A stretch of DNA of 64,000 bases from Janthinobacterium agaricidamnosum NBRC 102515 = DSM 9628 (GCF_000723165.1 NZ_HG322949.1:1621061-1685060); one strand, 5' to 3'; positions 28,112-37,641 are shown, counted from the first letter of the stretch. The notes: generated by a model from the letters alone, not told the origin. Made by a program: numbers and translations.

Positions 28112-29530
28112 TTACATCAGCGTCAGTATTCGTCGTCCCAGGGTTTCTGCGGTGTGGCGCGAGTCGATATTGGTAAAGTTGAGCAGCAGCGCGGACGCCT
28201 CGTCGTTCTTCCTGGACCAATCCGTCAGCGCCTCGCCGGCCAAACCCTGCTGGCGCATCCGCGTGACCAGTTGACGATCCGGTTGCCGGTCTTGCAAACG
28301 CAGGATCAGGTGCATGCCGCCAACTTGTCCATCGATGCGCACATGCTTGCCCAGCACGCTTTCCAGGCCCGCCGTCGCCGCATCGCGCCGCTCGGCATAC
28401 AGCCTGCGCATGCGCTGGATATGGCGCGCGAAGTGGCCTTCCGTGATGAACGCCGTCACGATCGCTTGCGTCAACTGCGGACTGCCTCCGGCAAAGGCTT
28501 GATTGATTTGCTCAAAGCGCTCGACCTGGGATGCCGGCACCAGCAGGTAAGCCAGCCGGATGCCGGGAAACAGCACCTTGCTGAACGTGCCGGCATACAG
28601 CACGCGGCCATCGCGGTCCAGGCTCTTTAATGCGGGCAGCGGCCGGCTGACATAGCGGTACTCGCCGTCGTAGTCGTCCTCGATCACCCAGGCGTCGTTG
28701 CGCGCCGCCCAATCCAGCAGCTCCAGCCGGCGCGGCAGCGACAAGGTCACGCACAGCGGACTCTGGTGGGCCGGCGTGACCACCGCCGCGCGCGCCCGTG
28801 GCGCCGCCCTGATGCCGTCTGCCACGCACAAACCGTCGCCATCGACCGGCACCGGGACGGTGCCGATCTGCAGGCGTTCCAGCAAATCCCGGGTCGGCGG
28901 ATAGCCCGGGTCTTCGGTCCACACGCGATCGCCAGCTTTCAGTAATGCATGCGCGATCAGCTCCATGCTATGGCGGTAGCCGGACGTGACGAAGATCTGC
29001 GAGGCCGAGCAATGAATCCCGCGCGACATGTGCAGATAGGCGGCGATCGCGGTCCGCAGTTCCGGCAAGCCGGAGACCGGCGGGTGGGCCATGTCCGCCG
29101 GCTGCGTTGCGCGCACGCAGCGCGCTCCGAGGCGCGCCCATATCTTGCGCGGAAACTCATCCAGCGCGGGCAAGCCCATCTGGAATGGCAGCACCGAATC
29201 CGGGCGAAAATTGTTGCCCGTGTCGCCATGCGGACGCGGCAAGGCGCTGGCGAGCGGCCCTCGCGGCTTCAGCCCCGGTGTCACGATGGTGCCGGCCTGG
29301 CCCCGCGCCAGGAGATAGCCCTCGGCGCCGAGCAGCGCATAGGCGGCTTCGATGGTGCCCCGGGCCAAGCCCAACTCCTTGGTCAGCGCCCGCGCCGACG
29401 GTATCCGGTCGCCCGGCTTTAATACCCCGCTGGCAATCGCGGCCCGGAACCGGTCGTAGATCTGGCGGTAAAAAGGTTCGGCCGCGGCTGGATCCAACGG
29501 CGAAATAGGGTTGCTCCGCGCCTTGTTCAT
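28112..29530 (-). CDS. MocR-type regulator (GntR helix-turn-helix fused to aminotransferase domain)
   Basis: This 472-residue fusion has a GntR winged helix at residues 20-90 (GDRIPSARALTKELGLARGTIEAAYALL) and a fold-type I aminotransferase domain. The PLP lysine lies in YAGTFSKVLFPGIRLAYL. MocR proteins sense PLP or amino-acid-like effectors and bind direct repeats. It is divergent from the azoreductase gene and upstream of the AhpD-like/SMR pair, so it may regulate either. The ATG lacks a strong ribosome binding site. Confidence 0.87.
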   Translation of the reverse strand: MNKARSNPISPLDPAAAEPFYRQIYDRFRAAIASGVLKPGDRIPSARALTKELGLARGTIEAAYALLGAEGYLLARGQAGTIVTPGLKPRGPLASALPRPHGDTGNNFRPDSVLPFQMGLPALDEFPRKIWARLGARCVRATQPADMAHPPVSGLPELRTAIAAYLHMSRGIHCSASQIFVTSGYRHSMELIAHALLKAGDRVWTEDPGYPPTRDLLERLQIGTVPVPVDGDGLCVADGIRAAPRARAAVVTPAHQSPLCVTLSLPRRLELLDWAARNDAWVIEDDYDGEYRYVSRPLPALKSLDRDGRVLYAGTFSKVLFPGIRLAYLLVPASQVERFEQINQAFAGGSPQLTQAIVTAFITEGHFARHIQRMRRLYAERRDAATAGLESVLGKHVRIDGQVGGMHLILRLQDRQPDRQLVTRMRQQGLAGEALTDWSRKNDEASALLLNFTNIDSRHTAETLGRRILTLM

Positions 29531-29745
29531 GGCATAGTCAATTTTGTGGTTGATCGATCAATCGATTGTACCATTCGGCTACCTGCCGGATGCTGGTCCG
29601 ATGATGCGCATGGATCAGTTCTAATGCTAATTCATGGATCATTTGAATAGTCCATCTGGTTTGTAGAATGACGGCTGTCTTGCGCTCAATGCCTGAGCTG
29701 GGCGTCAATCGCCTACACTACAATCACACCTGGAATGGATCAAGC
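29531..29745. promoter_or_regulatory. Divergent control region, MocR regulator / azoreductase
   Basis: Two overlapping palindromes lie at 29550-29561 (TTGATCGATCAA) and 29559-29568 (CAATCGATTG), close to the regulator start. Direct repeats of ATGGATCA occur at 29610-29617 and 29634-29641, 24 bp apart. Direct repeats of this kind are usual for MocR operators; assignment to this regulator is inference. Confidence 0.5.
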
Positions 29746-30366
29746 ATGAACATCCTGCATATCAGTTGCAGCCCTCGCGGGCAAGCCGCCGAGAGTTACC
29801 GGCTCTCGCAAAAAATCATCGGTTTTCTGCTGCAAAAGCAGCCATCGGCGACCGTCGTCAACCGGATGCTGGGCGAGGACGGCATCGCCCATGTCGACGC
29901 CAATTACGCGCTGGTCCAGCAATCGGCCGGCGCCGATATCGCGCCGGATGGCGCCATCGCCCGCTCCGAAGAGTTGATCCAGGAGCTGGAAAGCGCGGAT
30001 GTGGTGGTGATCGGCACGCCGATGCACAACCTGTCGGTGCCGTCGGCGCTGAAGGCATGGATCGACCATGTGGTGCGGGCGCGCCGGACCTTCCACCTGA
30101 CGCCGCAAGGAAAAGCGGGCGCGCTGCGCGACCGGCCGGTGCTGGTCGGCGTGTCATCGGGTGGCATCTATTCCGGCGAGCGCGCGCGCCAGCCGGATTT
30201 CCTGACGCCGTACCTGAAAATCGTGCTGGCCACCATCGGCCTGCATGACCTGACCTTCTTTTCGGTGCAGGGAACCGGTTTCGGGCCGGATGCGGTGGCC
30301 GAGGCCAGGAGCAGGACGGAGCAGGCATTGCAAGACTACTTTGCGGCGTTTTATATTCCTGCTTAG
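29746..30366 (+). CDS. azoR: FMN-dependent NADH-azoreductase
   Basis: This 206-residue flavodoxin-fold quinone/azo reductase has FMN phosphate binding in SCSPRGQAAESYRLS near residue 8 and the loop GTPMHNLSVPSALKAWIDHVVRARRTF near 90-116. Starting at ATG 29746 gives the standard AzoR length and N-terminus (MNILHISCSPRG). The site before it is weak, so a longer form is possible. It reduces quinones and azo compounds with NADH in the cytoplasm. It is divergent from a MocR regulator and followed by repeat copy C. Confidence 0.87.
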   Translation: MNILHISCSPRGQAAESYRLSQKIIGFLLQKQPSATVVNRMLGEDGIAHVDANYALVQQSAGADIAPDGAIARSEELIQELESADVVVIGTPMHNLSVPSALKAWIDHVVRARRTFHLTPQGKAGALRDRPVLVGVSSGGIYSGERARQPDFLTPYLKIVLATIGLHDLTFFSVQGTGFGPDAVAEARSRTEQALQDYFAAFYIPA

Positions 30367-30387
30367 TTTGAGTCGCCGCCGTGCTTA

Positions 30388-30545
30388 GAGCCTATCCCAG
30401 TAGATGAATACGCCCTCTTCTGGCGCCCCTCAGTAGCGGGGACTGCGTTGCTCGTCGTCGCGTGGCTCGCCACGCTTGCTCCTCACGCCTGGTCCGCGCT
30501 GCTGATGCGCTGCCAGCAGAAGACGCTCACTACTGGGATAGGCTC
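30388..30545 (+). mobile_element. 158-bp MITE-like repeat, copy C
   Basis: This full copy reads identical to copy B and is flanked by TTA at 30385-30387 and TTA at 30546-30548 (TNA-type duplication). Its outer end plus flank, GGCTCTTA (30541-30548), is mirrored by TAAGAGCC at 30560-30567, inside the last codons of the next gene. Confidence 0.9.
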
Positions 30546-30556
30546 TTATTACTTTG

Positions 30557-30958
30557 CTATAAGAGCCATGTCGTATTAGGACGAGTTCCGGCCACGCCAA
30601 CCAAGCCCATGTGCGCTAACAATGGCAATAAATAATTGATGATCATGATATTGCTACCGTTGGCATGTCGTGTGCTAACACACAAGGCACTGGCTGCATT
30701 GATATCCTTGTTCGAGCCAATTTCACATGGGCGGATAGCGGTATGTAAATTTTGCGCTAAATAAAAGAATGCCTCGGCGAAGGCGGCTCGATTGATGCGA
30801 ATTAAGGATCCACCTTGTGTGGTGATTGAAACGGCATCATTTTCGACCGATGTAATATTGAAGGAAGATCCTTTGGCATCATCGGGCGTGCTTAACGTGA
30901 TACCGGCTTGTAAACTACCCCAGTGCTGCGCTAAAGTCGTATGGATTAATTGTTGCAA
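30557..30958 (-). CDS. Uncharacterised 133-residue protein, AT-rich gene between two repeat copies
   Basis: The family is not recognised. The frame starts with TTG at 30958, preceded at a good distance by AGGAGAT (30962-30968). The protein is soluble for most of its length, with a hydrophobic C-terminal stretch, IMIINYLLPLLAHMGLVGVAG, that could be a helix of a winged domain or a membrane-associated helix. Base composition is clearly lower in GC than the neighbours. The 3' end lies 11 bp from repeat copy C, and truncated copy D lies upstream, which suggests acquired DNA. Confidence 0.55.
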   Translation of the reverse strand: MQQLIHTTLAQHWGSLQAGITLSTPDDAKGSSFNITSVENDAVSITTQGGSLIRINRAAFAEAFFYLAQNLHTAIRPCEIGSNKDINAASALCVSTRHANGSNIMIINYLLPLLAHMGLVGVAGTRPNTTWLL

Positions 30959-31279
30959 GTAAATCTCCTGATGTCACTGAACGTTTCAACGGCGCTAAGT
31001 AGGCTAAGTAGGTCGTGGAAAATGATTGTGAAGTTATGAAGAACAGAAGCGGATGCGCCGCAAGGCGCCCGTTGCGACGCAGTGCGAGCACTGCTGGCAG
31101 CGGGGACTGCGTTGATCGTCGTCGCGTGGCCCGCCACGCTTGCTCCTCACGCCTGGTCCGCGCTGCTGATGCGCTGCCAGCAGACGACGCTCACTACTGG
31201 GATAGGCTCTTAGCCTTTCGGCACGCGCCTGTCTTATTATGCACGTTATCGCGCACGTTATCCGTAACCTGCCCAACCA
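30959..31279. other. Intergenic region with truncated repeat copy D
   Basis: This region contains the 5' end signals of the AT-rich gene, a GC-rich stretch at 31046-31094, repeat copy D, and about 70 bp before the aminotransferase stop codon. No further gene was recognised. Confidence 0.5.
31095..31209 (+). mobile_element. 158-bp MITE-like repeat, copy D (left end missing)
   Basis: From the central CGGGGACTGCGTTG onward the sequence matches copies B and C with three substitutions, and the right end CTACTGGGATAGGCTC is intact. The left terminal repeat is replaced by unrelated GC-rich sequence. That sequence nevertheless supplies CTGCTGGCAGCG at 31091-31102, exactly complementary to CGCTGCCAGCAG at 31172-31183. 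Confidence 0.8.
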
Positions 31280-32473
31280 TCAAATCTGCGCCGCAATCAG
31301 CCGGCCCAGGATCGCGATTCCCTGGCGTATCCGTTCCGGCGGCACTGTCACGAACGACAAACGCAGCGTATTGCTTTCCGGCGCGTTCGCATAAAACGGC
31401 GCGCCCGGCACGAACGCGACTTTGTTGACGATCGCTTGGTCCAGCAATTTCATTGCGTCGATATGTTTCGGCAGCGTTACCCAGATGAACATGCCGCCTT
31501 CGGGCCTGGTCCAGGTGACGCCTGGCGGAAAGTGTTCGGACAGCGCCGCCAGCATGGTCTGGCACTGCTCGCCGTACAGGGTGCGGATGTTCGGGATGTG
31601 GCGGTCGAGGAAGCCATCCTTGATGACTTCATGCACCACCATTTGCGTCAGTTGCGAGGTGTGCAGGTCGGCCGCCTGTTTCGCCAGTTCTAGGCGGCGC
31701 GCCAGCGGCGGCGGGGCCACCACGTAACCGAGGCGGATGCCTGGCGTCAGTACTTTGGAGAACGACCCCATGTAGATCACGCCGTCCGGATTCATGGTCA
31801 GCATTTTCGGCGACGGTTCGCCTTTGTAGTTGAGCGCGCCGTACGGGTCGTCTTCGATCAGCGGTAAACCGTGGCGGGCGCAGGTTTCCACCAGTTCCAC
31901 GCGGCGCTCGACCGACAGGCTGCGGCCGGTCGGGTTCTGGAAATTCGGCAGCGCATACAGCAGGCGCGCGCCGTCGGCCACCTTCGTTACCGAACCTGGC
32001 AGCAGGCCCTGCTCGTCGGTTTCGACCGAGACGAATTGCGGACGGTACACCGAAAACGCTTGCAGCGCGCCGAGGTAGCTTGGGGTTTCGACCAGCACCC
32101 GGCTGCCTTCGTCGATCAGCACCTTGCCCAGCAAGTCGAGCGCCTGCTGCGAACCGGACGTCATCAAGACTTGCTGCGGCACGATGCTGGCGCCGTTGAC
32201 GGACAGTGCATCGGCGATCCACTGGCGCAGCGGCAAATAACCGTCGGTCGGGCCGTATTGCAGTGCGGTCTTGCCGGTGGTGCTTAATACCTGGTCGAAT
32301 GCCGCTTTCATCGCGTCGACCGGGAAGGTGGCTGGCGATGGCAAGCCGCCGGCGAAGGAAATGATTTCTGGCTGTTGGGTAATCTTCAGGATTTCACGGA
32401 TGAAAGAGCTTTTCAACTGCTCGGCACGTTCGGAAAAATGCCACTGTATCGGATTTGGATTGTCAATTTTCAT
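31280..32473 (-). CDS. PLP-dependent aminotransferase (2-aminoadipate/aromatic type, LysN-like)
   Basis: This 397-residue fold-type I aminotransferase lacks a DNA-binding domain. It opens with the family start PIQWHFSERAEQLKSS, continues FAGGLPSPATFP, and has the PLP lysine in YMGSFSKVLTPGIRLGYV. The C-terminal arginine that binds the carboxylate is in NTLRLSFV. Relatives act on 2-aminoadipate, branched or aromatic amino acids. RidA is encoded upstream on the same strand and could remove its enamine/imine by-products. Confidence 0.85.
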   Translation of the reverse strand: MKIDNPNPIQWHFSERAEQLKSSFIREILKITQQPEIISFAGGLPSPATFPVDAMKAAFDQVLSTTGKTALQYGPTDGYLPLRQWIADALSVNGASIVPQQVLMTSGSQQALDLLGKVLIDEGSRVLVETPSYLGALQAFSVYRPQFVSVETDEQGLLPGSVTKVADGARLLYALPNFQNPTGRSLSVERRVELVETCARHGLPLIEDDPYGALNYKGEPSPKMLTMNPDGVIYMGSFSKVLTPGIRLGYVVAPPPLARRLELAKQAADLHTSQLTQMVVHEVIKDGFLDRHIPNIRTLYGEQCQTMLAALSEHFPPGVTWTRPEGGMFIWVTLPKHIDAMKLLDQAIVNKVAFVPGAPFYANAPESNTLRLSFVTVPPERIRQGIAILGRLIAAQI

Positions 32474-32595
32474 ACGAGTCTCGCTAAAGAAAGTGCCGTG
32501 CGGAGCCCGGCCAGGTCATCAGCACGCTTGTGGCGGCTATTTACAATAGAACGGCGCCGGATAAGCGCCGTCCGTCGCTACGTTTGATCTGCTTG

Positions 32596-33057
32596 TTACG
32601 CCAGTTCGGCGATCAATTCAATTTCCACGCAGGCGCCCAGTGGGATTTGCGCCACGCCGAAAGCCGAACGGGCATGTTTGCCGGTCTCGCCGAACACCTG
32701 GCCCAGCAATTCCGACGCGCCGTTGGTGACCAGGTGCTGTTCGGTGAAGTCGGGTGTCGAATTGACCAGGCTCATCACTTTGACGATGCGTTTGACTTTG
32801 TTCAAGTCGCCGCCGCACGCTTCTTGCAGCGTGCCCATCAAGTCGATGGCGATGGCGCGCGCGGCGGCCTTGCCTTCTTCGGTGGAAATATTCTTGCCCA
32901 ATTGGCCGGCCCACACGGCGCCGTCGGCTTTTTTCGCGAGATGGCCGGAAAGAAATACCAGATTACCGGTTTGCACGTACATGACGTAGGCGGCCGCCGG
33001 TTTGGCGGGCGCGGCCAGGGTGATGCCGAGGGTGTTCAGTTGTTCGTAAAATGACAT
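32596..33057 (-). CDS. RidA family protein (YjgF/enamine deaminase)
   Basis: This 153-residue protein belongs to the longer YjgH/RidA-like branch. Conserved segments are GNLVFLSGHLA near residue 32, KVKRIVKVMSLVNSTPDF, and RSAFGVAQIPLGACVEIELIAEL at the end. The arginine needed for imine hydrolysis is in that last segment. It probably hydrolyses reactive enamines from PLP enzymes. It lies upstream of the aminotransferase on the same strand, with a 122-bp gap. Confidence 0.88.
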   Translation of the reverse strand: MSFYEQLNTLGITLAAPAKPAAAYVMYVQTGNLVFLSGHLAKKADGAVWAGQLGKNISTEEGKAAARAIAIDLMGTLQEACGGDLNKVKRIVKVMSLVNSTPDFTEQHLVTNGASELLGQVFGETGKHARSAFGVAQIPLGACVEIELIAELA

Positions 33058-33160
33058 GGCTGTTCCAATCTATTGTGTATTAATAATGTAATGTTACCAA
33101 TGCTGCCAATGACATTGTACGACTTGCCAACAGTCATGCCCACTGATGTATTGAAATCGC

Positions 33161-34081
33161 TCAGCGTCGTATGCGCATCGTGCGTCCGATTGCCACCACC
33201 ACGATCACCGCCAGCGCAAACAGCATGTTCTCCGATTCCAGCGCTTCACCGAGCAATACGGCGGCGCCGATCAGCGACAGGAAGGGCTGCACCAGCTGCA
33301 CCTGGCCGACCCGGGCCACGCCGCCCAGCGCCATGCCGCGGTACCAGAAAAAGAAGCCGATGAACATCGAAAACACCGAAAGGTAGGCAAACCCCAGCCA
33401 GGATGCGGGGCCGGCGGCGGCGAACATCGCGCCCAGCGGCCAGCAATGCCAGATCATGTACGGCAGCAGGAACGGCGCCGACAGCACCAGCGCCCAGCTG
33501 ATCACTTGCTGGCCGCCCATGCTTTGCGACAGCCGGCCGCCTTCGGCATAACCGATACCGGCCAGTATCACGGCGGCGAACATGGCCAGGTCGGCCAGGT
33601 GGAAGCTGCCGCCGCTCTGGCGCAGCGCAAAGGCGACCACCAGCGCCGAACCCAGCAGCGCCATGATCCAAAAGCCGATCGACGGTTTTTCATTGCCGCG
33701 CAACGCCGAAAACAGCGCGGTCGCCAGCGGCAGGATGCCGGTCAGCACCGCGCCGTGCGATGCGGGCAGGCTGCGCATGGCGATCGACGTCAGCCACGGA
33801 AAGCCGATCACGCAGCCGCCCGCGACCAGGGCCAGCGGCAACAGCGCCGATCTGGGCGGCAGCGGCGTGCGCTTCCACAGCAGCCAGAGGCCCGCCAGCG
33901 CCGCTCCCATCAGCGCCCGGCCCAGGGCGACGAAGGTCGGGTCGAGGTCGCGCACCGCGACGCGCGTAAAGGGCAGTGTCAGGCTGAAGATGGCCACGGC
34001 GATCAAGCCCAGCAGCATGCCGGCGGTTTCGTCGGACCAGCGCGAGGTGGATAGGGGCGGCGAAGGGAGGATGGTGCTCAT
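33161..34081 (-). CDS. EamA/DMT-family transporter (RhaT-like)
   Basis: This 306-residue inner-membrane protein has ten predicted membrane segments built from two EamA repeats (LGLIAVAIFSLTLPFTRVAV and later SWLGFAYLSVFSMFIGFFFWYRG). Such transporters export amino acids or metabolites. It is divergent from a MocR-type regulator with a 103-bp shared promoter, a common pairing in which the regulator controls the exporter. GGAGC lies before the ATG. Confidence 0.85.
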   Translation of the reverse strand: MSTILPSPPLSTSRWSDETAGMLLGLIAVAIFSLTLPFTRVAVRDLDPTFVALGRALMGAALAGLWLLWKRTPLPPRSALLPLALVAGGCVIGFPWLTSIAMRSLPASHGAVLTGILPLATALFSALRGNEKPSIGFWIMALLGSALVVAFALRQSGGSFHLADLAMFAAVILAGIGYAEGGRLSQSMGGQQVISWALVLSAPFLLPYMIWHCWPLGAMFAAAGPASWLGFAYLSVFSMFIGFFFWYRGMALGGVARVGQVQLVQPFLSLIGAAVLLGEALESENMLFALAVIVVVAIGRTMRIRR

Positions 34082-34184
34082 TGATGCTCCATGGTGTTTG
34101 CAAATGTCATGGATCTATCCTAGACTATAAAACCAGTACAGTAACAATACACTTTTTCATATAATTTCGCACTGTGATGGTGAT
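34082..34184. promoter_or_regulatory. Divergent promoter, EamA transporter / MocR regulator
   Basis: The region is AT-rich, with CAGTACAGTA near 34135-34144 and a TATAAT-like element near 34160-34166 directed toward the regulator. The repeated AGTA/ACAATAC pattern may be the regulator's operator, which is inference. Confidence 0.45.
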
Positions 34185-35591
34185 ATGACCGATACATTGA
34201 CCCTGTTGTCGCGCGATTCCGGCGAAACCTTGATCGAGCAAATCACCCGCTCGCTGATCGCCCGCATCGATGACAAGCTGCTGCGCGGAGGCACGCGGAT
34301 GCCGTCGATCCGCCAATTCGCGGCGCAGCACCGGGTATCCTGCTTCACGGTAGTGGCCAGCTACGATAAATTGGTGGCGCGCGGTTACCTGGAATCGCGG
34401 CGCGGCGCCGGCTTCTTTGTGCGCGAGCGTTCGTCGCTGAATCCGCCGCCGTCCGGCGTGCATGCGGCCGGGCAGCCGGCGCTGGATGTGGTGTGGCTGG
34501 TGCGTAATATGTTCCGCCAGACGCCGTCCGACAATATGCCCGGCAACGGCATGCTGCCGCCTGAATTTCTCGATGGCGGACTGGTGGCCAATGCGTTGCG
34601 CGACGTCAGCCGCCACAATCCGGCGCTATTGCTCAATTACGGTGCGCCGCAGGGTTTCTTGCCGCTGCGCCAGCAATTGCAATTGAAACTGGCCGAGCTG
34701 GAAATCGCCGCCGCGCCCGAACAATTCGTCACCACCGTCGGCGTGACGCAGGCGCTGGACCTGGTGGCGCGCGAATTCACCCAGCCGGGCGACACGATTT
34801 TTGTTGATGATCCGGCCTGGTTTCTGATGTTCGGCTCGTTCGCCGCGCTGGGCCTGACGGTGATCGGCATTCCGCGCCTGGCCGACGGCCCGGACATCGC
34901 GCTGCTGGCGCAGATGGCGGCGCTGCACCGGCCCAAGCTGTTCGTCATCAATTCGGTGGTGCATAATCCGACCTCGACGTCGGTGTCGGCGGCCAAGGCG
35001 TTCCAGGTGCTGCGCCTGTCCGAGCAATATGGTTTCATCATCGTCGAAGACGATATCTATTGCGACCTGCACCCGGACAATGCGCGGCTGGCCGCGCTGG
35101 ACCAGTTGCAGCGGGTGATTTACCTGGGCGGCTTTTCGAAGACGCTGTCGGCCAATCTGCGGGTCGGCTTCATTGCCAGCTCGCCCGAGCGGGCCCAGCG
35201 CCTGACCGACCGCAAGGTGCTGGCCACGCTGGCCAGCAGCGATATCGGCGAGCGGGTGGCGTATAAAGTATTGTCCGAAGGCCAGTTCCGCAAGCATGTC
35301 GAGCGGGTTCGCGGCCGGCTCGACAAAGTCCGCGAGCCGACTGTGCGGCAGATCGAACAAGCCGGCCTGAAGTTGCTGGGCGCGGCGCCGCAAGCGGGCA
35401 TGTTCGTCTGGGTCGATACCGGTCGCGACACCAATGTGCTGACGGAAAAGGCGTTGGCCCGGGGCCTGCTGCTGGCGCCGGGCAGCCTGTTTTCGCCGCG
35501 CCAGTTGCCGTCGACGTGTATGCGGATTAATATCGCGACCGTGCAGGACGGGGCATTGTGGCGATTTTTGCAAGACGAATTGGAGCAGTAG
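34185..35591 (+). CDS. MocR-type PLP-dependent regulator/aminotransferase
   Basis: This 468-residue fusion has a GntR winged helix at residues 15-85 (RMPSIRQFAAQHRVSCFTVVASYDKLVARGYLESRRGAGFFV) and an aminotransferase domain with the PLP lysine in YLGGFSKTLSANLRVGFI. It is the second MocR-type protein in the window. Its likely target is the divergent EamA transporter. The ribosome binding site is weak (GGTGAT). Confidence 0.87.
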   Translation: MTDTLTLLSRDSGETLIEQITRSLIARIDDKLLRGGTRMPSIRQFAAQHRVSCFTVVASYDKLVARGYLESRRGAGFFVRERSSLNPPPSGVHAAGQPALDVVWLVRNMFRQTPSDNMPGNGMLPPEFLDGGLVANALRDVSRHNPALLLNYGAPQGFLPLRQQLQLKLAELEIAAAPEQFVTTVGVTQALDLVAREFTQPGDTIFVDDPAWFLMFGSFAALGLTVIGIPRLADGPDIALLAQMAALHRPKLFVINSVVHNPTSTSVSAAKAFQVLRLSEQYGFIIVEDDIYCDLHPDNARLAALDQLQRVIYLGGFSKTLSANLRVGFIASSPERAQRLTDRKVLATLASSDIGERVAYKVLSEGQFRKHVERVRGRLDKVREPTVRQIEQAGLKLLGAAPQAGMFVWVDTGRDTNVLTEKALARGLLLAPGSLFSPRQLPSTCMRINIATVQDGALWRFLQDELEQ

Positions 35592-35612
35592 CGTGAAATC
35601 TTGCCAAGATGC

Positions 35613-35640
35613 CTTGAAATTGCCGCGGCCACCCCCAACT
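35613..35640 (+). promoter_or_regulatory. Sigma-32-like heat-shock promoter of htpG
   Basis: CTTGAAA at 35613-35619, a 13-bp spacer and CCCCAACT at 35633-35640 match the sigma-32 consensus (CTTGAAA, 13-15 bp, CCCCATNT). The htpG start codon lies 70 bp downstream. The intervening leader has several GATTCA repeats. Confidence 0.7.
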
Positions 35641-35709
35641 CCCTGACATCCGTTCAATTCAGTACGATTCAGGACGATTCATTCAATTCATAAGACTATA
35701 GAGGTAAAA

Positions 35710-37626
35710 ATGGCTGTCTCCGAAAAGCAAACCCTGGGTTTTCAAGCCGAAGTAAAGCAATTGCTGCAACTGATGATACATTCCTTGTACTCCAACAAGG
35801 AAATTTTCTTGCGCGAATTGATTTCGAACGCTTCCGATGCGTCCGACAAGCTGCGCTTTGAAGCGATCAATAACGATGCGCTGTACGGCAACGATCATGA
35901 ATTGAAAATCAAGGTCAGCTTCGACAAGGAAGCGCGCACCATCACGATTTCGGATAACGGCATCGGCATGAGCCGCGACGAGGCGATTTCGCACCTCGGC
36001 ACCATCGCCAAATCGGGCACCAAGGAATTCTTCGGCAAATTGTCCGGCGACCAGCAGCAGGACGCGGCCCTGATCGGCCAGTTCGGCGTCGGCTTTTACT
36101 CCGGTTTCATCGTGGCCGACAAGATCACCGTCGAAACCCGCCGCGCCGGCTTGCAGGCGTCGGACGCGGTGCGCTGGGAATCGGGCGGCGAAGGCGATTA
36201 CAGCATCGAAGCGATCGATAAAGTATCGCGCGGCACCGACATCATCCTGCACCTGCGCGAAGGCGAGGACGAGTTGCTGTCGAGCTGGAAGATCAAGTCG
36301 ATCATCCGCAAATATTCGGACCATATCTCGCTGCCGATCGTGATGCAGAAAGAAGAGTGGGACGAAGAGAAAAAAGAAACCATCGTCAAGGACGAGTTCG
36401 AAACGATCAACCAGGCCAGCGCCTTGTGGGCCCGCAGCAAGTCCGACATCACGCCGGAACAGTATGAAGAATTCTACAAGCACGTATCGCACGACTTCCA
36501 GGCGCCGCTGACCCACACCCATAACCGCGTCGAAGGCCGCAGCGAGTACACCCAATTGCTGTACATCCCGGCCAAGGCGCCGTTCGACATGTGGGACCGC
36601 AACAAGCGCGGCGGCATCAAGCTGTACGTCAAGCGCGTGTTCATCATGGACGACGCCGAGCAATTGCTGCCGGCTTACCTGCGTTTCGTCAAAGGCGTCA
36701 TCGATTCGAGCGACTTGCCGCTGAACGTATCGCGTGAAATCCTGCAAGAGTCGCGCGACGTCAAGGTGATCCGCGAAGGGTCGACCAAGCGCGTGCTGGG
36801 CATGCTGGAAGAATTGGCGAATGCCGACGAGCAAGAGAAAAAAGACAAATACGCGACCTTCTGGACCGAATTCGGCCAGGTGCTGAAAGAAGGCATCGGC
36901 GAAGACACGGCGAACAAGGAACGTCTGTCCAAGCTGCTGCGTTTTGCGTCGACCCACGGCGACAGCGATGCCCAAACCACCTCGTTCGCCGATTATGTGG
37001 CGCGCATGAAAGAAGGCCAGGACAAGATTTATTATGTCACCGCCGACAATTACCGCGCCGCCAAGAACAGCCCGCACCTGGAAATCTTCAGCAAGAAAGG
37101 CGTGGAAGTGCTGTTGCTGACCGACCGCGTCGATGAATGGATGCTGTCGTTTATTCAGGACTTCGACGGCAAGGAACTGGTATCGGTGGCCAAGGGCGGC
37201 CTGGACCTGGGCAAGCTGGAAGACGAAGCCGAGAAAAAAGAGCACGAGGAAACCGAAACCTTGTACGCCGAGCTGGTCGGCAAGATGAAGACCGCGCTGG
37301 CCGACAAGGCCAAGGACGTGCGCGTGACGTTCCGCCTGACCGATTCGCCAGCCTGCCTGGTGGCCGATGAAAATGAATTGTCGGGCAACTTGCTGCGCAT
37401 GTTGAAGGCGGCCGGTCAAAGCGCGCCTGAATCGAAGCCGATTCTGGAAATTAACCCGAACCACCCGCTGGTGACGCGCCTGAAATACGAAGACGCGGAA
37501 AACGGTTCCAAGTTTGCCGATTGGTCGCACATCCTGTTCGACCAGGCCTTGCTGGCCGAAGGCGGTGCGCTGACCGATCCGGCGACGTTCGTCAAACGCT
37601 TGAACGAATTGCTGCTGTCCAAGTAA
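35710..37626 (+). CDS. htpG: Molecular chaperone HtpG (Hsp90)
   Basis: This 638-residue Hsp90 is slightly longer than the E. coli protein. The N-terminal ATP-binding domain shows [28 protein letters not shown] and the lid [11 protein letters not shown]. The middle domain carries the catalytic-arginine region [22 protein letters not shown], and a C-terminal dimerisation domain follows. It is a cytoplasmic ATP-dependent chaperone. AGAGGTAA precedes the ATG. A sigma-32-like promoter upstream and a hairpin terminator downstream make it a single-gene unit. Confidence 0.96.
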   Translation: MAVSEKQTLGFQAEVKQLLQLMIHSLYSNKEIFLRELISNASDASDKLRFEAINNDALYGNDHELKIKVSFDKEARTITISDNGIGMSRDEAISHLGTIAKSGTKEFFGKLSGDQQQDAALIGQFGVGFYSGFIVADKITVETRRAGLQASDAVRWESGGEGDYSIEAIDKVSRGTDIILHLREGEDELLSSWKIKSIIRKYSDHISLPIVMQKEEWDEEKKETIVKDEFETINQASALWARSKSDITPEQYEEFYKHVSHDFQAPLTHTHNRVEGRSEYTQLLYIPAKAPFDMWDRNKRGGIKLYVKRVFIMDDAEQLLPAYLRFVKGVIDSSDLPLNVSREILQESRDVKVIREGSTKRVLGMLEELANADEQEKKDKYATFWTEFGQVLKEGIGEDTANKERLSKLLRFASTHGDSDAQTTSFADYVARMKEGQDKIYYVTADNYRAAKNSPHLEIFSKKGVEVLLLTDRVDEWMLSFIQDFDGKELVSVAKGGLDLGKLEDEAEKKEHEETETLYAELVGKMKTALADKAKDVRVTFRLTDSPACLVADENELSGNLLRMLKAAGQSAPESKPILEINPNHPLVTRLKYEDAENGSKFADWSHILFDQALLAEGGALTDPATFVKRLNELLLSK

Positions 37627-37641
37627 GCGATTGCCGATGTT

